Shown piece by piece: positions 6,419 through 7,727 of a stretch of DNA of 7,727 bases. The DNA comes from Akkermansiaceae bacterium (lineage in GTDB: Bacteria; Verrucomicrobiota; Verrucomicrobiia; Verrucomicrobiales; Akkermansiaceae), in contig JACMMB010000298.1 of the NCBI GenBank assembly GCA_014379305.1, forward strand, positions 1 to 7,727. The letters run 5' to 3'. The notes beneath the pieces are model-generated. The model saw only the letters and a program-made list of their open reading frames with translations, did not search any database and had not been told where the DNA came from. Each line of letters begins with the position of its first letter. The first letter of the stretch is position 1. A program made the position numbers and the translations under genes.

Positions 6419-7711
6419 CTAGAACTGCTCGTTAAAAAGGTAGTAAATACCATCCACGCAGCGTTTCCAAACGGGCCGCTTCTTCCATTCTTCGAGGGAT
6501 TTTTCCGAGCATTTCTCAAGATCATTCTCGAAGGTTTCGTCGAGTTCGGAAACGATTGCCGGATCCGCAATTCCAACGGTGATTTCATCGTTGATCTCAA
6601 AAGAACGGTCATCGAAATTACTGGATCCGATACCACACCATTTCCCGTCAATGGTGATGATCTTCTGGTGCAGGAGAGTGGCTTCATACTCGTAAATACG
6701 CACCCCCCCTTCAAGCATACGCTGATAAAGGAAATGGCCGGCGTATGAGACGTATGGGCTGTCCGTAGCGTGCGGGGATGGCGCCATGATTCTAACATCC
6801 ACGCCGCGCCTGGCAGCCGCAACCAGCGCTTTCGATCCAACCGGATCCGGCAGAAAGTACGGGTTTTGAATACGAATCCTTTCCTTGGCCAATGCGATCA
6901 CAAGATAATGCAAAACCTGAACTGATGAGGGGCAGCCGTCGGGCCGGATCGAAGCAACGTGGGCAAGAACCTCGCCTTGTTGGGTCAGCTCTGGAAACGT
7001 CGTGTCATCGACAAACAATTCATCGGTGACTTCGTTCCAATTTTCCGAAAAGGTAGTTTGGATGGAGGCTACAACCGGCCCGGTGAGTCTGGCGGTAATA
7101 TCACGATACCTGGGACTTTTATCTGTATCCTTGAACCATTCATCCGCGATACAATGCCCGCCGACAAAGGCTATTTGTCCATCAAGAACGATGATCTTAC
7201 GATGGTCTCTTAGATTAAAACGCCCTAGATTATTCGGCGTCCAGCGATGATACCAGGCAACGATGCATCCCGAATCCTTGAGTCGCTCGCGGGTTTGTTG
7301 AGTCATGGAGCCTGAGCCACGCGCATCCACCAAAACGCGGACTTTCACTCCACGGCGGGCGGCATTTTCCAAGGCAGTAAGAATTATTTCGCTCGCTTCA
7401 CCGCATATCCACAAAAAGGTCTCGAAGTGCAGAGATGACTTCGCTCGATCCATTTCAGCGGTCACTTCATGAAAAAAAGCTTCGTTCTGAATGAGCCGCA
7501 CCGCGTTTCCTGAAGTGAGATGGCCATGAGTCGAACCGGCCAAAGCGTGCAAAACTTCATCAATTTTACCTTCAGGTGATTCACTGTAACGGCATTCCTG
7601 ATGATGGGTAAGACCCCAAATCATGGCACTAAGAATTATAACCAGCACCCCAAGCCCAATCTCAAGCCAGGAAAAAGGACCAACTGCATCTGCGAGAAAA
7701 TTCCAATACAT
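6419..7711 (-). CDS. cls: Cardiolipin synthase-like phospholipase D superfamily protein
   Basis: The 430 residues contain two complete PLD catalytic motifs: H170-R-K172-IIVL-D177 followed by GGHCIADEW, and H348-Q-K350-IITI-D355 followed by GSSNFDDRSFEINDE. Two HKD motifs in one chain form a single active site. In bacterial cardiolipin synthases this site joins two phosphatidylglycerol molecules (or PG and PE in the ClsC type) into cardiolipin at the inner membrane. Further family features are FETFLW (96-101), VKVRVLVDARGSGS (122-135), IQNPYFLPD (281-289) and RRGVDVRIMAP (301-311). A single N-terminal TM (about 15-34) is predicted; E. coli ClsA has two and is longer (486 residues), so this one is nearer ClsB/ClsC in size. 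ATG 7711 has no visible Shine-Dalgarno site; only 16 bases upstream are in view and no stop occurs in frame there, so a longer N-terminus is not fully excluded. It is 99 bases upstream of the permease and is less GC-rich in places (25/60 at 6481-6540). Another PLD-family transferase or hydrolase activity remains possible. Confidence 0.9.
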   Translation of the reverse strand: MYWNFLADAVGPFSWLEIGLGVLVIILSAMIWGLTHHQECRYSESPEGKIDEVLHALAGSTHGHLTSGNAVRLIQNEAFFHEVTAEMDRAKSSLHFETFLWICGEASEIILTALENAARRGVKVRVLVDARGSGSMTQQTRERLKDSGCIVAWYHRWTPNNLGRFNLRDHRKIIVLDGQIAFVGGHCIADEWFKDTDKSPRYRDITARLTGPVVASIQTTFSENWNEVTDELFVDDTTFPELTQQGEVLAHVASIRPDGCPSSVQVLHYLVIALAKERIRIQNPYFLPDPVGSKALVAAARRGVDVRIMAPSPHATDSPYVSYAGHFLYQRMLEGGVRIYEYEATLLHQKIITIDGKWCGIGSSNFDDRSFEINDEITVGIADPAIVSELDETFENDLEKCSEKSLEEWKKRPVWKRCVDGIYYLFNEQF

Positions 7712-7727
7712 GGCAAAGATATTTAAA

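Noticed and set aside
1..7727. CRISPR array, tRNA/rRNA gene, insertion sequence or toxin-antitoxin pair
   Set aside because: I saw no regularly spaced repeats, no cloverleaf-like conserved arms, no transposase motifs and no small adjacent gene pair; coding genes fill almost the whole window.

Overview
The window reads as part of a chromosome from a Gram-negative, moderately GC-rich bacterium. The Gram-negative call rests on an outer-membrane efflux lipoprotein and its periplasmic adaptor. The permease N-terminus resembles sequences I remember from Verrucomicrobiota and Planctomycetota, and none of the seven start codons has a convincing Shine-Dalgarno site. I regard Verrucomicrobiota as plausible but unproven. 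All seven genes I can support lie on the minus strand, so transcription runs from high to low coordinates.

In order of transcription: (1) a phospholipase-D-superfamily, cardiolipin-synthase-like membrane protein (7711 to 6419); (2) a 99-base spacer (6320-6418) with an imperfect palindrome and a possible promoter; (3) a compact four-gene efflux cassette: FtsX/MacB/DevC-like permease (6319 to 5117), ABC ATPase (5145 to 4363), HlyD-type membrane fusion protein (4366 to 3407) and NodT/OprM-type outer-membrane lipoprotein (3401 to 2001). Its genes overlap by 29 and 4 bases, then are separated by 5; (4) a 63-base gap with a possible promoter, then corA, a Mg2+/Co2+ channel (1937 to 846); (5) 28 bases later, a partial gene for an unrecognised exported protein (817 to beyond base 1). 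It is much more AT-rich than the cassette.

The cassette should build one trans-envelope machine. Permease and ATPase form the inner-membrane engine, the adaptor bridges the periplasm, and the lipoprotein channel crosses the outer membrane. This is the MacAB-TolC / DevBCA-TolC plan. The substrate cannot be read from sequence; drugs, lipids, glycolipids or peptides are all possible. CorA and the cardiolipin-synthase-like enzyme are also envelope proteins, but a shared function is only a guess from proximity.

I found no tRNA, rRNA, CRISPR array, insertion sequence or transposase. There is no gene-free stretch over 300 bases; the largest gap is 6320-6418. Bases 7712-7727 hold only sequence just upstream of the last gene. 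The window looks mostly like ordinary envelope genes. The items most worth a second look are the AT-rich exported protein at the left edge, an identical octamer 5 bases before two start codons, and the palindrome before the efflux cassette.
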